DNA from: Rhizobium leguminosarum
Lineage (GTDB): Bacteria; Pseudomonadota; Alphaproteobacteria; Rhizobiales; Rhizobiaceae
DNA: 64,000 nucleotides
Direction: 5' to 3'
Assembly (NCBI RefSeq): GCF_002953715.1
Contig: NZ_CP025012.1
Span: 4,699,001 to 4,763,000 of the forward strand
Shown: positions 16,983 through 25,641 of the stretch, in pieces
Layout: the number at the start of each line of letters is the position of its first letter
How positions within the stretch are numbered: the first letter of the stretch is position 1
Notes under the pieces: model-generated
What the model saw: only the letters and a program-made list of their open reading frames with translations
What the model was told of the DNA's origin: nothing
Databases searched by the model: none
Translations under genes and position numbers: made by a program

Positions 16983-18616
16983 GTGACATGACAGAACCGC
17001 TGCTTTCCGTCCGCGATCTCTCGGTTGCCTTTCATCAGGGCGGCGAAACCTCGCTCGCCGTCGATCACATCTCCTTCGATATCGCCAAAGGCGAGGTCGT
17101 GGCCCTCGTCGGCGAATCCGGCTCCGGCAAATCGGTTTCGGCCAACTCGATCCTGCGGCTTTTGCCTTATCCCTCGGCAAGCCATCCCTCCGGCGAAATC
17201 CTCTTCAAGGGCAAGGACCTCCTGAAGGCGTCGGAGCGGGAACTGCGTGAAGTGCGCGGCAACGACATCACCATGATCTTCCAGGAGCCGATGACCTCGC
17301 TCAATCCGCTTCATACGATCGAGAAGCAGATCGCCGAGATCCTCGCCCTCCACCAAGGCCTCACCGGCCAGCCGGCGCGCCTGCGCGTGCTGGAATTGCT
17401 GAACCAGGTGGGTATCCGCGAGCCGGAGAAGCGGTTGAAGGCCTATCCGCACGAACTGTCAGGCGGCCAGCGCCAGCGCGTCATGATCGCCATGGCGCTC
17501 GCCAACCGGCCGGAATTGCTGATCGCTGACGAGCCGACCACCGCCCTCGACGTTACCGTGCAGGCGCAGATCCTCGAATTGCTGCGGCAGTTGAAGGCCG
17601 TCCACGGCATGTCGATGCTGTTCATCACTCATGATCTCGGCATTGTGCGCAAATTCGCCGATCGCGTCTGCGTCATGACCAAGGGCAGGATCGTCGAAAC
17701 CGGCACCGTCGAGGACGTCTTCGCCAATCCGAAGCATGAATATACCCGGCACCTTCTCGCCTCCGAACCGCGCGGCGAACCGCCATTGGCCGATCCGTCG
17801 AAACCCATGGTGATGGAAGGTTCGGATATCCGTGTCTGGTTCCCGATCAAGGCTGGGCTGATGCGCCGTGTCGTCGATCACGTCAAGGCGGTCGACGGCA
17901 TCGATCTTTCGCTGCGCGCCGGCCAGACGCTCGGCGTCGTCGGCGAGTCCGGCTCGGGCAAGACCACGCTCGGCCTGGCGCTCACCCGGCTGATTTCCTC
18001 GCAAGGGCGGATCGCGTTCGTCGGCAAGGACATAGCTGGCTATTCATTCAATGAGATGCGGCCGCTGCGCAACCAGCTGCAGGTCGTCTTCCAGGATCCC
18101 TATGGATCGCTCAGCCCGCGCATGTCGGTCGGCGATATTGTCGCCGAGGGGCTGAAGGTGCATGAGCGGTCGCTGACATCAGAAGAACGCGACCAGCGCG
18201 TCTGCTGGGCGCTGGAGGAGGTGGGTCTCGATCCCCTGACCCGCTGGCGTTATCCGCACGAATTCTCCGGCGGTCAGCGCCAGCGCATCGCCATCGCCCG
18301 GGCCATGGTGCTGAAGCCGCGCTTCGTCATGCTCGACGAGCCGACCTCCGCGCTCGACATGAGCGTCCAGGCGCAGGTGGTTGATCTCCTGCGCGATCTG
18401 CAGAAGAAGCACGATCTCGCCTATCTCTTTATCAGCCACGACCTGAAGGTGGTGAAGGCGCTCGCCAACGACGTCATCGTCATGCGGTTCGGCAAGGTGG
18501 TGGAGCAGGGACCGTCCTCGGAAATCTTCCGCGCGCCGAAGAACGATTACACCAGGGCGCTGATGGCCGCCGCTTTCAACATCGAGGCGGTGCCGACGCT
18601 CGCCGTGCAGCAGTAA
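16979..18616 (+). CDS. yejF: YejF, oligopeptide ABC transporter double ATPase
   Basis: A 545-residue protein with two ABC ATPase domains that powers YejBE. The first has Walker A GESGSGKSV near residue 45 and signature LSGGQRQRVMIA; the second has GESGSGKTT near 325 and signature FSGGQRQRIAIA, each followed by Walker B and a DEPT(T/S)ALD loop. The two-in-one architecture distinguishes YejF from split DppD/DppF pairs. The gene ends 8 bp before the reductase start, so that enzyme is probably in the same operon. Confidence 0.95.
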   Translation: MSDMTEPLLSVRDLSVAFHQGGETSLAVDHISFDIAKGEVVALVGESGSGKSVSANSILRLLPYPSASHPSGEILFKGKDLLKASERELREVRGNDITMIFQEPMTSLNPLHTIEKQIAEILALHQGLTGQPARLRVLELLNQVGIREPEKRLKAYPHELSGGQRQRVMIAMALANRPELLIADEPTTALDVTVQAQILELLRQLKAVHGMSMLFITHDLGIVRKFADRVCVMTKGRIVETGTVEDVFANPKHEYTRHLLASEPRGEPPLADPSKPMVMEGSDIRVWFPIKAGLMRRVVDHVKAVDGIDLSLRAGQTLGVVGESGSGKTTLGLALTRLISSQGRIAFVGKDIAGYSFNEMRPLRNQLQVVFQDPYGSLSPRMSVGDIVAEGLKVHERSLTSEERDQRVCWALEEVGLDPLTRWRYPHEFSGGQRQRIAIARAMVLKPRFVMLDEPTSALDMSVQAQVVDLLRDLQKKHDLAYLFISHDLKVVKALANDVIVMRFGKVVEQGPSSEIFRAPKNDYTRALMAAAFNIEAVPTLAVQQ

Positions 18617-18624
18617 AGAAGATC

Positions 18625-19584
18625 ATGCCCGCCCGTCCTCCCGTTCTCGTCGATATCAAGTTCAATCCCGAAGGCGTCGCCCGCGTGCTGAAGACGGCGT
18701 TTGCCGACCGCGGCAGCATCAATCTCGCCGATCCGGCCAATCGAGCCAGCGATCTCCGCGAGGTCGAATACGCGCTTCTCTGGAAACCGGATGCCGACCT
18801 TTTCGCGCGGGCGCCGAACCTCAAGGCGATCTTCTCGGGCGGCGCCGGCGTCGACCACATCATCGGCATGGCTGGCCTGCCCGAGATCCCGATCGTCCGC
18901 TTCGTCGACCGCAGCCTGACGACCCGCATGAGCGAATGGGTGGTCATGCAATGCCTGATGCATCTGCGCGGGCAATACGCCCATGACAACCACCAGCGGC
19001 AACGGGAATGGGCCAAGCTGATCGCGCCGGAGGCGGCTGAGGTGACGGTCGGCGTCATGGGTCTCGGCATTCTCGGGCAGGACGCCGCCGCCAAGCTGAG
19101 GGTGATGGGTTTTAACGTCATCGGCTGGTCGCGCAGCCGCAAACAGATCGACGGCGTCGAAACTTTCGATGCCAGCGAGTTGGACAGCTTTCTCGCAAGC
19201 ACCGACATCCTCGTCGGCCTGCTGCCGCTGACGCCTGAAACATCAGGTTTCTATAACGCCGGGCTGTTTGCGAAGCTGCGCCGCAACGGCGCGCTGGGGC
19301 AACCGGTCTTCATCAATGCCGGCCGCGGCAAGAGCCAGGTCGAGGCCGATATCGTTTCCGCCATCCGTAACGGTACCCTCGGCGGCGCTTCGCTCGATGT
19401 CTTCGAGGCGGAGCCGCTTGCATCAGACAACCCATTGTGGGACTTGCAGAACGTCTTCCTCACGCCGCACGATGCGGCCGTTTCCGAAGAAAACGCGCTG
19501 TTCCGTCATGTCGAGACGCAGATCGCCCGTTTCGAGCGTGGCGAGCCGCTGCAATTCATGGTCGACCGCGCCGCCGGCTATTGA
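18625..19584 (+). CDS. ghrA: GhrA-type glyoxylate/hydroxypyruvate reductase (D-2-hydroxyacid dehydrogenase)
   Basis: A 319-residue NAD(P)H-dependent 2-hydroxyacid dehydrogenase. The Rossmann loop is GVMGLGILGQDAA; substrate/catalytic residues are in NAGRGKSQVEADI (Arg), DVFEAEPL (Glu) and LTPHDAAVS (His). Sequence character is of the GhrA group, which reduces glyoxylate and hydroxypyruvate. It sits 8 bp behind yejF, an association of unknown purpose; substrate choice beyond the family is inference. Confidence 0.85.
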   Translation: MPARPPVLVDIKFNPEGVARVLKTAFADRGSINLADPANRASDLREVEYALLWKPDADLFARAPNLKAIFSGGAGVDHIIGMAGLPEIPIVRFVDRSLTTRMSEWVVMQCLMHLRGQYAHDNHQRQREWAKLIAPEAAEVTVGVMGLGILGQDAAAKLRVMGFNVIGWSRSRKQIDGVETFDASELDSFLASTDILVGLLPLTPETSGFYNAGLFAKLRRNGALGQPVFINAGRGKSQVEADIVSAIRNGTLGGASLDVFEAEPLASDNPLWDLQNVFLTPHDAAVSEENALFRHVETQIARFERGEPLQFMVDRAAGY

Positions 19585-19673
19585 GCTTTCGGAACCTTCC
19601 AGACAGCCACCCGTTTCTTTTGCGGAAATTCTTCGCGGCCGGATTGGCCCGTTAAGAACAGCGGAAGGAGACG

Positions 19674-20021
19674 ATGATGGCGCATCAGACGGAAACACGC
19701 TGGGAAAAGTCCGATGGCAAGCTTCACAAGGAAGAGCTGATCCCGCCGGTGAAGGCAAAGCAGGGACGCACGGGTTATCGCATCCTGACCGTGCTGATCG
19801 TCGCGCTGGTGCTTGCCTTCGTGGTTTGGATACCGGTCGAGATTTGGGGCAAGCGCGAAGCGAACGAGGTGGCGCCGCAGCAGCCAGGCCAGCAGCTTCA
19901 GTCGCAGCAACCTGCTCCGGCCCCCGCGCCAGCGCTACAGAACGGTACTGCCGTTCCAACCGAAACGCCGAACACCACACCGGCCGCCCCGAATGTGGCG
20001 CCTGCAACGCCGGCCCAATAA
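19674..20021 (+). CDS. Small single-pass membrane protein with Pro/Gln/Ala-rich tail
   Basis: A 115-residue protein of unknown function. A charged N-terminal segment (about 1-33) is followed by one transmembrane helix (ILTVLIVALVLAFVVWIPVEIW, about 36-57) and a low-complexity periplasmic or cytoplasmic tail rich in Pro, Gln and Ala. AAGGAG lies just ahead of tandem ATGs at 19674/19677. A strong terminator follows 20 bp later, so it ends a transcript. No domain is recognised. Confidence 0.75.
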   Translation: MMAHQTETRWEKSDGKLHKEELIPPVKAKQGRTGYRILTVLIVALVLAFVVWIPVEIWGKREANEVAPQQPGQQLQSQQPAPAPAPALQNGTAVPTETPNTTPAAPNVAPATPAQ

Positions 20022-20041
20022 TCGTGAGTAAAACCATGTTC

Positions 20042-20081
20042 ACGTCCCGCAGCCGTGCTGCTGCGGGACGTTTATTGTTTT
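20042..20081 (+). terminator. Intrinsic terminator after the small membrane protein gene
   Basis: Perfect 12-bp stem ACGTCCCGCAGC / GCTGCGGGACGT with a 6-base loop, followed by the T-rich tract TTATTGTTTTG. It isolates pncB from upstream genes. Confidence 0.85.
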
Positions 20082-20207
20082 GTCTGGACTTTAGCCGCCG
20101 ATTTTTCGATAAGAAGGCGCACGAGCCGGTTCGTGCGCCGGCCCGGAACTTGGCAGTACCCGGGAATTTGGTAGCACCTGACCGGAGTGGACAGGGGCAG
20201 GAATTTC

Positions 20208-21512
20208 ATGGCCAGGACTGATATCGCAAGACGCGTCTACAATCATGCCTGGAAGCTCGATCCGATCATCCGCAGCCTGATCGATACCGACTTCTACAAG
20301 CTTTTGATGCTGCAGATGATCTGGAAGCTCTATCCAGACGTCAACGCGTCCTTCACCCTCATTAACCGCACCAAGCGGGTGCGTCTGGCCGAGGAGCTCG
20401 ACGAAGGCGAATTGCGCGAGCAGCTCGATCATGCCCGCACGCTGAGGCTCTCCAAGAAGGAGATGATCTGGCTTGCGGGTAACAGTTTCTATGGTCGCGC
20501 CCAGATCTTCGAACCGGAATTCCTCGCCTGGCTTTCCAATTTCCAGCTGCCCGAATACGAGCTGTCGAAGAAGGACGGGCAATATGTGCTGGATTTCCAC
20601 GGATCGTGGAAGGAAACCACCATGTGGGAAATCCCGGCGCTTGCCATCGTCAACGAGCTGCGGTCGCGCTCGGCGATGAAGGCGCTCGGTCCCTTCACCC
20701 TCGATGTGCTCTATGCCCGCGCCAAGGCGAGGATGTGGTCGAAGGTCGAACGGCTGAAGGAACTGCCGGGCTTACGCATCTCCGATTTCGGTACCCGCCG
20801 CCGTCACAGTTTCCTCTGGCAGCGCTGGTGCGTCGAGGCGCTGAAGGAAGGTATCGGACCGGCCTTTGCCGGTACCAGTAACGTATTGCTGGCTATGGAT
20901 TCCGATCTCGAGGCCGTCGGCACCAATGCCCACGAGCTGCCGATGGTGGCCGCCGCCCTTGCCGAAACCGACGAGCAGTTGCGCAACGCGCCCTACAAGA
21001 TCTTGCGCGACTGGAACAAGCTCTATGGCGGCAACCTTCTGATCGTGCTTCCGGATGCCTTCGGCACCGCCGCCTTCCTGCGCGATGCGCCGGAATGGGT
21101 CGCCGACTGGACCGGCTTCCGCCCGGACAGTGCCCCGCCGATCGAAGGCGGCGAGAAGATTATCGACTGGTGGAAGAAGATGGGTCGCGATCCGCGCCAG
21201 AAGCTGCTGATCTTCTCCGACGGCCTCGATGTCGACGCCATCATCGATACCTACCGGCATTTCGAAGGCCGCGTGCGCATGAGCTTCGGCTGGGGCACGA
21301 ACCTGACGAATGATTTTTCCGGCTGCGCGCCGATCGAGATCTCCGGCCTCAACCCGATCTCCGTCGTCTGCAAGGTCAGCGACGCCAACGGCCGTCCGGC
21401 GGTGAAGCTCTCCGACAACCCGCAGAAGGCGACCGGCGAACCCGCCGAGGTCGAACGCTACCTGAAATTCTTCGGCGCCGAGGACAGGATCGATCAGACC
21501 GTTCTGGTGTAG
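20208..21512 (+). CDS. pncB: Nicotinate phosphoribosyltransferase
   Basis: First enzyme of NAD salvage from nicotinate, using PRPP and ATP. The 434-residue length fits PncB of Rhizobium. Visible motifs: DTDFYKLLMLQ near the N-terminus, the SDFGTRRRHSF segment that carries the autophosphorylated His, AGTSNVLLA, FSDGLDVDAI and SFGWGTNLTND (phosphoribosyl-binding). The ATG at 20208 is preceded by GGGGCAGG; a further ATG 21 bp upstream lacks this. Its 3' end overlaps the RMF-like gene on the other strand by 19 bp. Confidence 0.97.
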   Translation: MARTDIARRVYNHAWKLDPIIRSLIDTDFYKLLMLQMIWKLYPDVNASFTLINRTKRVRLAEELDEGELREQLDHARTLRLSKKEMIWLAGNSFYGRAQIFEPEFLAWLSNFQLPEYELSKKDGQYVLDFHGSWKETTMWEIPALAIVNELRSRSAMKALGPFTLDVLYARAKARMWSKVERLKELPGLRISDFGTRRRHSFLWQRWCVEALKEGIGPAFAGTSNVLLAMDSDLEAVGTNAHELPMVAAALAETDEQLRNAPYKILRDWNKLYGGNLLIVLPDAFGTAAFLRDAPEWVADWTGFRPDSAPPIEGGEKIIDWWKKMGRDPRQKLLIFSDGLDVDAIIDTYRHFEGRVRMSFGWGTNLTNDFSGCAPIEISGLNPISVVCKVSDANGRPAVKLSDNPQKATGEPAEVERYLKFFGAEDRIDQTVLV

Positions 21513-21733
21513 ATCTGGGCCAATGTGCCGCCATCCCGGGGCATATTGATGTGTCCCGCCATCGCATCCTCGATCGACCAACCGAAGCGCCAGGCGTCGA
21601 ACATCGAGTACCATTCCTGAAAATCGGTGATCGGCAGGATATCCGGCTTCGACATCGGATTGTCGGCCAGACTGCGGCCACGCGCACGGTCCCGTGCGCC
21701 ACGCTCCTGCATCTCAAGCAGATTCTCGAACAT
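21494..21733 (-). CDS. Ribosome modulation factor (RMF)-like small protein
   Basis: A 79-residue protein that I match by eye to RMF: ERG-x4-RARGRS-x3-NP followed later by DAWRFGW-x4-DAMA, compared with QRG-x4-GIAGRS-x3-CP and QWLGGW-x2-AMA in E. coli RMF. About 20 extra residues separate the two blocks. RMF dimerises 70S ribosomes into inactive 100S particles in stationary phase; if the match holds, this is a hibernation or rRNA-binding protein. The GGGGG ribosome site favours the second of two adjacent ATGs (21733; the first is 21736). The gene is convergent with and overlaps pncB. Confidence 0.65.
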   Translation of the reverse strand: MFENLLEMQERGARDRARGRSLADNPMSKPDILPITDFQEWYSMFDAWRFGWSIEDAMAGHINMPRDGGTLAQIYTRTV

Positions 21734-21736
21734 CAT

Positions 21737-22147
21737 TACCCCCGTCTTTATCCCGGCTTATGCAATCATGCTAATAAAGCATTGTCGAGTCCGGATGCGA
21801 CAATTCGGGTTTTTCACAGGATTAGCCCCAATTCGCTAGTTCAGGGGGATGATTAGTTCGCAACCGGCCGGGTCATCTCAATCAGACTAGCAGAGCATAG
21901 CGGCGTCCGAGAACCGCTCATGCGCTTCGCCATCACGCACAAGGAGCACCCGTGACGGGGAGGCTCGACTTCCTGGCTGGGGTCCGCCGCCGAGCCTCCC
22001 GGCTGGCCGACCTTGAACAGGCCGGCAGCGCCGACAAGTTGCCGCTTTCCGGCAGGGGCGATCCAACCCAGATGATATCGAGGGCTAACAGCCGGTTAAT
22101 ATCCACCGGTCGCGTCCCGATCTCGCACAAGCTATCCTTCGGGTTTT
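21737..22147. other. Intergenic stretch without a supported gene
   Basis: About 410 bases between the RMF-like gene and the KTSC gene. A GTG-initiated frame of 75 codons (21952-22179, plus) with an upstream AAGGAG-like sequence exists but runs antisense into the KTSC gene and has no recognisable family. The 60 bases before 21840 are AT-rich and may hold the promoter of the RMF-like gene. Confidence 0.5.
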
Positions 22148-22357
22148 TCAGGCTGCCAATCTGCGAAACCGGGTTCTGATCCGGTCGAGATAATAATGGC
22201 CGGGAGACGGCGCCACCGTCATCGCGTGCACTTCCGACGAGGGAACACCTGCAAATAGACGTTCCTCGCCATTCTTGAAACAAATCCTGAGCCGTCCGTC
22301 TTCCTGGCTGAAATAGACGGATTTGATGATCTTCGACGTTACCGAAAGTTCTTCCAC
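22148..22357 (-). CDS. KTSC-domain small protein
   Basis: A 69-residue protein matching the KTSC domain pattern: SKIIKSVYF near residues 8-16, LRICFKNGEERLF, then the VPSSEV and SPGHYYLDRIRTRF blocks. KTSC proteins are small, widespread, and of unknown function, sometimes linked to lysyl-tRNA synthetase. The start is a GTG at 22357, supported by AGAGGT seven bases upstream; there is no in-frame ATG nearby. It is a single gene with no same-strand neighbour within 400 bp. Confidence 0.75.
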   Translation of the reverse strand: MEELSVTSKIIKSVYFSQEDGRLRICFKNGEERLFAGVPSSEVHAMTVAPSPGHYYLDRIRTRFRRLAA

Positions 22358-22620
22358 CTGTTTTACCTCTGTTTTTTAGTTTGGCAGACGGTAAACCCAA
22401 ACGTGCAAAGACGCGGTGAAGCCGCATGGTAAAAATTCAGGAATCTTGCTTAGGTCGTCGGGACGTCAATCGGTACCGTCGCCACACCTCGACACGGCCG
22501 ATTGATGGCTTCTGCAGGGTTTCGCTACGGGAACTTGCTGAAAAGAAAGTTCAACGTTTGACAGCACCATGTTTTAATGACGATATCTTCCATCCAGAGG
22601 CGAGGGATGGCAGGGGTGCA

Positions 22621-23382
22621 ATGTTAGGTGAAGCGATTTCTTTTGTAAGACGTAATCTGTCTTTTGTATGTGTTGTTGTTGCAGCCAATTGCGCACTGGT
22701 CGCTCTTGATGATTACAGCGGCGGAAACAAAAGTAATTCAGCGCAATTTTTCGTTTCTTTGTCTTTTGGATTCTTCATTCAGAGTGCAATATTAAATGGA
22801 GACGGGAAAGTTTCAAACCTGACCAGCGGCATGCGTGGGTTTGGTGGCTACATCTGGAAGAACTTGCTTATCATTCTCGTCGTCATTGGAATCGGGATTG
22901 GCGCCCCTGTCGCCTTCGGCGCCGCTTCTCTATCAAAGAACACATTTCTACTCATATGTCTTGCGGTGATTGCAATGATCCTTCCGCTGCTCCTTGCCCT
23001 TGTCGGAACCTGGCCTATTGCCGGAATTACGGGCTCTAAAAGCGGGCTTTCAGCTGCCTTCAGCCGGGGGAAACACGGCTTGGTTCCGACCTTTTTACGG
23101 CTGTTTGCCGGACTGTTTCTTCCCTTCATCGGTGCTTTGATGTTGATGACGGCAGCAACATCGATGTCATTCGCAGCCGATAGCATCTTCTCGGACGGAA
23201 AACTGAACCTCATCGCTTTGGCAATACTGGTGATTTGCCAATGGGCGTCGACATTCGGCCTGTGCTACGTTTCGATCGTCCTGGCTCGCAAACTGCTGAG
23301 TTCCGAGGCTCCGCGGCCTCCAATCGGAGGACGTCAAGGGAATGCGGTCGCAGCGACGAGCGTCTCGGAAATTTTCGAATAG
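22621..23382 (+). CDS. Uncharacterised six-helix membrane protein, low GC for this genome
   Basis: A 253-residue protein of unknown family from the ATG at 22621 (AGGGG five bases upstream); the frame stays open to 22426 but that segment reads as unlikely protein. Six hydrophobic segments are visible, at about residues 10-29, 38-56, 76-97, 102-126, 148-172 and 186-210, and the tail is polar. The first 200 bases are clearly more AT-rich than the neighbours and use codons such as TTT, GTA and TTA that are rare around it, a sign of transfer or relaxed selection. It lies between the KTSC gene and tRNA-Ser. Confidence 0.6.
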   Translation: MLGEAISFVRRNLSFVCVVVAANCALVALDDYSGGNKSNSAQFFVSLSFGFFIQSAILNGDGKVSNLTSGMRGFGGYIWKNLLIILVVIGIGIGAPVAFGAASLSKNTFLLICLAVIAMILPLLLALVGTWPIAGITGSKSGLSAAFSRGKHGLVPTFLRLFAGLFLPFIGALMLMTAATSMSFAADSIFSDGKLNLIALAILVICQWASTFGLCYVSIVLARKLLSSEAPRPPIGGRQGNAVAATSVSEIFE

Positions 23383-23388
23383 GGCCTA

Positions 23389-23440
23389 CAGCGCCGCAGG
23401 TCTTTTCAGACACGCAAAGGACGCTGCAACACTCTGAATC
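23389..23440 (+). repeat. Short palindromic intergenic repeat, family A, copy 3
   Basis: CAGCGCCGCAGGTC followed by TTTTCAGACACGCAAAG, GACGCTGCAACACTCTGAAT: the family A core plus part of its right-hand tail. Located 7 bp after the membrane protein stop. Confidence 0.7.
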
Positions 23441-23629
23441 TACGCGTCGGCGATTCCGATTTTCGGGCCGACGCGCTAGTCGTGATCATGCTGAGCCGCC
23501 GCCGGGCATTCCAATATCTGCAAGTCCGGGAATCTCGGCAGGGGCGTTGAGGCTGCTGCCACACACAATAGATCGTCACGAAGGCTGGCACGGCCGTGCA
23601 AAGGAAGGATCGGGGGGTTTAAAGAGAAA

Positions 23630-23719
23630 TGGCGGACAGGGTGGGATTCGAACCCACGGTACGCTTTCACGTACACACGCGTTCCAGGCGTGCGCCTTAA
23701 ACCACTCGGCCACCTGTCC
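23630..23719 (-). tRNA. tRNA-Ser (anticodon GGA)
   Basis: A 90-nt class II tRNA on the minus strand. Acceptor stem GGACAGG pairs with CCTGTCC, discriminator G and an encoded CCA. The anticodon stem CACGC/GCGTG encloses CTGGAAC, giving anticodon GGA for UCC/UCU serine codons. The long variable arm (TGTACGTGAAAGCGTACC) and the T-loop GGTTCGAATCC are intact. Confidence 0.97.
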
Positions 23720-23947
23720 TTTTTTGGCGTTCGCGCCCGGATAGGAGCAAATCGTCGGAACGGCGCGATATATACCGATGAATTTTTGTCGATCAACCGA
23801 AATCTAACAGTTTTTTGACTTCTTGCGATAAAACTCGCCTCGGCCACTCCATTGTGCTTCACCTCATCGACGACTATGTAATTCTCTAAGGTGGAGAATG
23901 GCGCGGCCGGCCGGAATTGTCCGGCATATCGAGCGTCGGAGGAATTG

Positions 23948-24265
23948 ATGCGTTTCCTGTTGCGTCTGGCGAGTCTTGTCGCGCTTGCGGCGGCCGTTAT
24001 TGCCGGGACCATCGATTCGATCCAATCGGTTGCGGCGTCCTCCGTGGTGATGACGCCGATCTCCGATGCCTGGCAGGATGTCAGCCCGACAACCCTCACG
24101 TCGCTGCAATCCTCCCTTTCCTATTATATCCACCCGCGTTTCTACACCTTCATCTTCCAGTGGCTGATGCTCCAGCCGGCCTTTGCCGTTTTCCTGGTGA
24201 TCGCGCTGCTTCTGTGGATGATCGGCTACAAGAAGCCGCCGGTGGCCGGTCGCTTCACCGCATAA
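23948..24265 (+). CDS. Small two-helix membrane protein of unknown function
   Basis: A 105-residue protein. The start ATG at 23948 has GGAGGAATTG directly upstream. It shows an N-terminal hydrophobic segment (about residues 4-21), a central polar region with several Ser/Thr and a hydrophobic C-terminal helix (FAVFLVIALLLWMIGY, about 78-94) ending in a Lys/Arg-containing tail, so both ends may face the cytoplasm. No domain recognised; product lies alone between tRNA-Ser and the nucleoside transporter locus. Confidence 0.7.
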   Translation: MRFLLRLASLVALAAAVIAGTIDSIQSVAASSVVMTPISDAWQDVSPTTLTSLQSSLSYYIHPRFYTFIFQWLMLQPAFAVFLVIALLLWMIGYKKPPVAGRFTA

Positions 24266-24469
24266 AAAACGCAGTTAATCCGGTTGGCTGTCACCCCTCT
24301 GCTGCGTCGGTATTTGCCGCCGGATTGGCTAGAAAATCCGCACCCTGACGCAAATAATGTCCAAAAATCAGCCCCGAAGAGCTGATTTTCGGCAATCGCT
24401 GCAAATCTTTACCAGCTGAAAAATTTCTGGTGAATTTTTCCCTGAGCCATGCAAGGATGCGCGCAGCCA

Positions 24470-24532
24470 GGCCTCCGGGGGGAGGTCGGTGGTTCCGCAG
24501 ACATGCCCGAAAAGGGCTTGCGGGAGGACCCC
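24470..24532 (+). promoter_or_regulatory. Structured leader RNA candidate ahead of the nucleoside transporter operon
   Basis: Two hairpins in the 295-bp leader: stem 24470-24476/24481-24487 (GGCCTCC/GGAGGTC, GGGG loop) and stem 24493-24499/24519-24525 (TTCCGCA/TGCGGGA) that encloses a further 4-bp stem GCCC/GGGC with a GAAAA loop. They end 28 bp before the bmp start. No known riboswitch class is recognised. The folding is read by eye only. Confidence 0.35.
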
Positions 24533-24560
24533 TAACGAATAGCAACAACAGGGCTGCACA

Positions 24561-25553
24561 ATGAAAAAATCCCTTCTCACTCTCTTTGCCGTGGCTGCCA
24601 TGTCGACGACGGCGCTTGCCGCCGATGTCAAGCCGGCGCTGGTTTACGGCACCGGCGGGAAGTTCGATAAGTCCTTCAACGAGGCGGCCTATAACGGCGC
24701 CGAGAAGTTCAAGGCCGAGACCGGCATTGCCTATCGCGACTTCGAGCCGACGGGCGACACCCAGGGCGAACAGGCCATCCGCAACTTCGCCAGCCGCGGT
24801 TTCAATCCGGTGGTTGCCGTTTCCTTCGCCTGGACTTCGGCCATCGAGAAGGTTGCAGCCGAATTCCCGGATACCAAGTTCATCATCGTTGACTCCGTCG
24901 TCGACAAGCCGAACGTCCGCTCGGTTGTCTACAAGGAAGAAGAAGGCTCCTACCTCGTCGGCGTTCTCGCCGGCATGGCGTCGAAGTCAGGCAAGGTCGG
25001 CTTCGTCGGCGGCATGGACATTCCGCTGATCCGCAAGTTCGAATGCGGCTACGAGCAGGGCGCACGCTCCGTCAAGGCCGATATCGAAGTCTTCCAGAAC
25101 ATGACCGGCACCACGGGCGCTGCCTGGAACGACCCGGTCCGCGGTGGCGAGCTCACCAAGAACCAGATCGACCAGGGCGCTGACGTCGTTTATGCGGCGG
25201 CCGGTGCCACCGGTCTCGGCGTTCTGCAGACGGCCGCCGATAACAAGAAGCTGTCGATCGGCGTCGACTCCAACCAGAACTACCTGCATCCGGGCTCGGT
25301 CCTGACCTCGATGGTCAAGCGCGTCGACCTCGCCGTCTACAATGCCTATAACGACACCAAGAACGACAAGTTCACCGGTGGCGTCCAGGCGCTTGGCGTC
25401 AAGGAAGAGGGTGTCGGCGCTGCGATCGACGAGCATAACAAGTCGCTGATCACGCCGGAAATGCAGGCCGCCGTCGACAAAGCCAAGGCCGACATCATCG
25501 CGGGAACCGTCAAGGTTCACGATTACACCTCGGACAACGCTTGCCCGAAGTGA
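24561..25553 (+). CDS. BMP-family nucleoside ABC transporter binding protein
   Basis: Periplasmic binding protein (330 residues) of the Bmp/PnrA family, which binds purine and pyrimidine nucleosides. The signal peptide is residues 1-20 (ends LAADVK). Family motifs are seen: FDKSFNEAAYNGAEKF, SFAWTSAIEKVA, the EEGSYLVGVLAGM segment, and GVDSNQNY. Ribosome site CAGGG is weak. It heads a six-gene run: ATPase, two permeases, cdd and punA, which strongly supports nucleoside uptake. A terminator-like hairpin separates it from the ATPase gene and may set a higher level of the binding protein. Confidence 0.93.
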   Translation: MKKSLLTLFAVAAMSTTALAADVKPALVYGTGGKFDKSFNEAAYNGAEKFKAETGIAYRDFEPTGDTQGEQAIRNFASRGFNPVVAVSFAWTSAIEKVAAEFPDTKFIIVDSVVDKPNVRSVVYKEEEGSYLVGVLAGMASKSGKVGFVGGMDIPLIRKFECGYEQGARSVKADIEVFQNMTGTTGAAWNDPVRGGELTKNQIDQGADVVYAAAGATGLGVLQTAADNKKLSIGVDSNQNYLHPGSVLTSMVKRVDLAVYNAYNDTKNDKFTGGVQALGVKEEGVGAAIDEHNKSLITPEMQAAVDKAKADIIAGTVKVHDYTSDNACPK

Positions 25554-25585
25554 TCCGTGCCCGAATGTGATCGACGATTGAGATC

Positions 25586-25627
25586 GGGCGTATGGCGGAG
25601 GGGATTTTCGCCATACGCCCTTTTCTT
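25586..25627 (+). terminator. Strong hairpin with U-tract between binding protein and ATPase genes
   Basis: Perfect 12-bp stem GGGCGTATGGCG / CGCCATACGCCC followed by TTTTCTTATTT. It sits 33 bp after the bmp stop and 22 bp before the ATPase start. Partial read-through would give more binding protein than transporter, a common arrangement; the ATPase ribosome site lies just after the U-tract. Confidence 0.85.
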
Positions 25628-25641
25628 ATTTGGAGCCTGCA

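Noticed and set aside
21952..22179. GTG-started 75-codon frame between the RMF-like and KTSC genes
   Set aside because: It overlaps the better-supported KTSC gene on the other strand, and no homologue or motif is recognised.
23630..24265. tRNA-Ser as attachment site of an intact integrated element
   Set aside because: No integrase, no direct repeat of the tRNA 3' end and no mobility genes are visible within the window.
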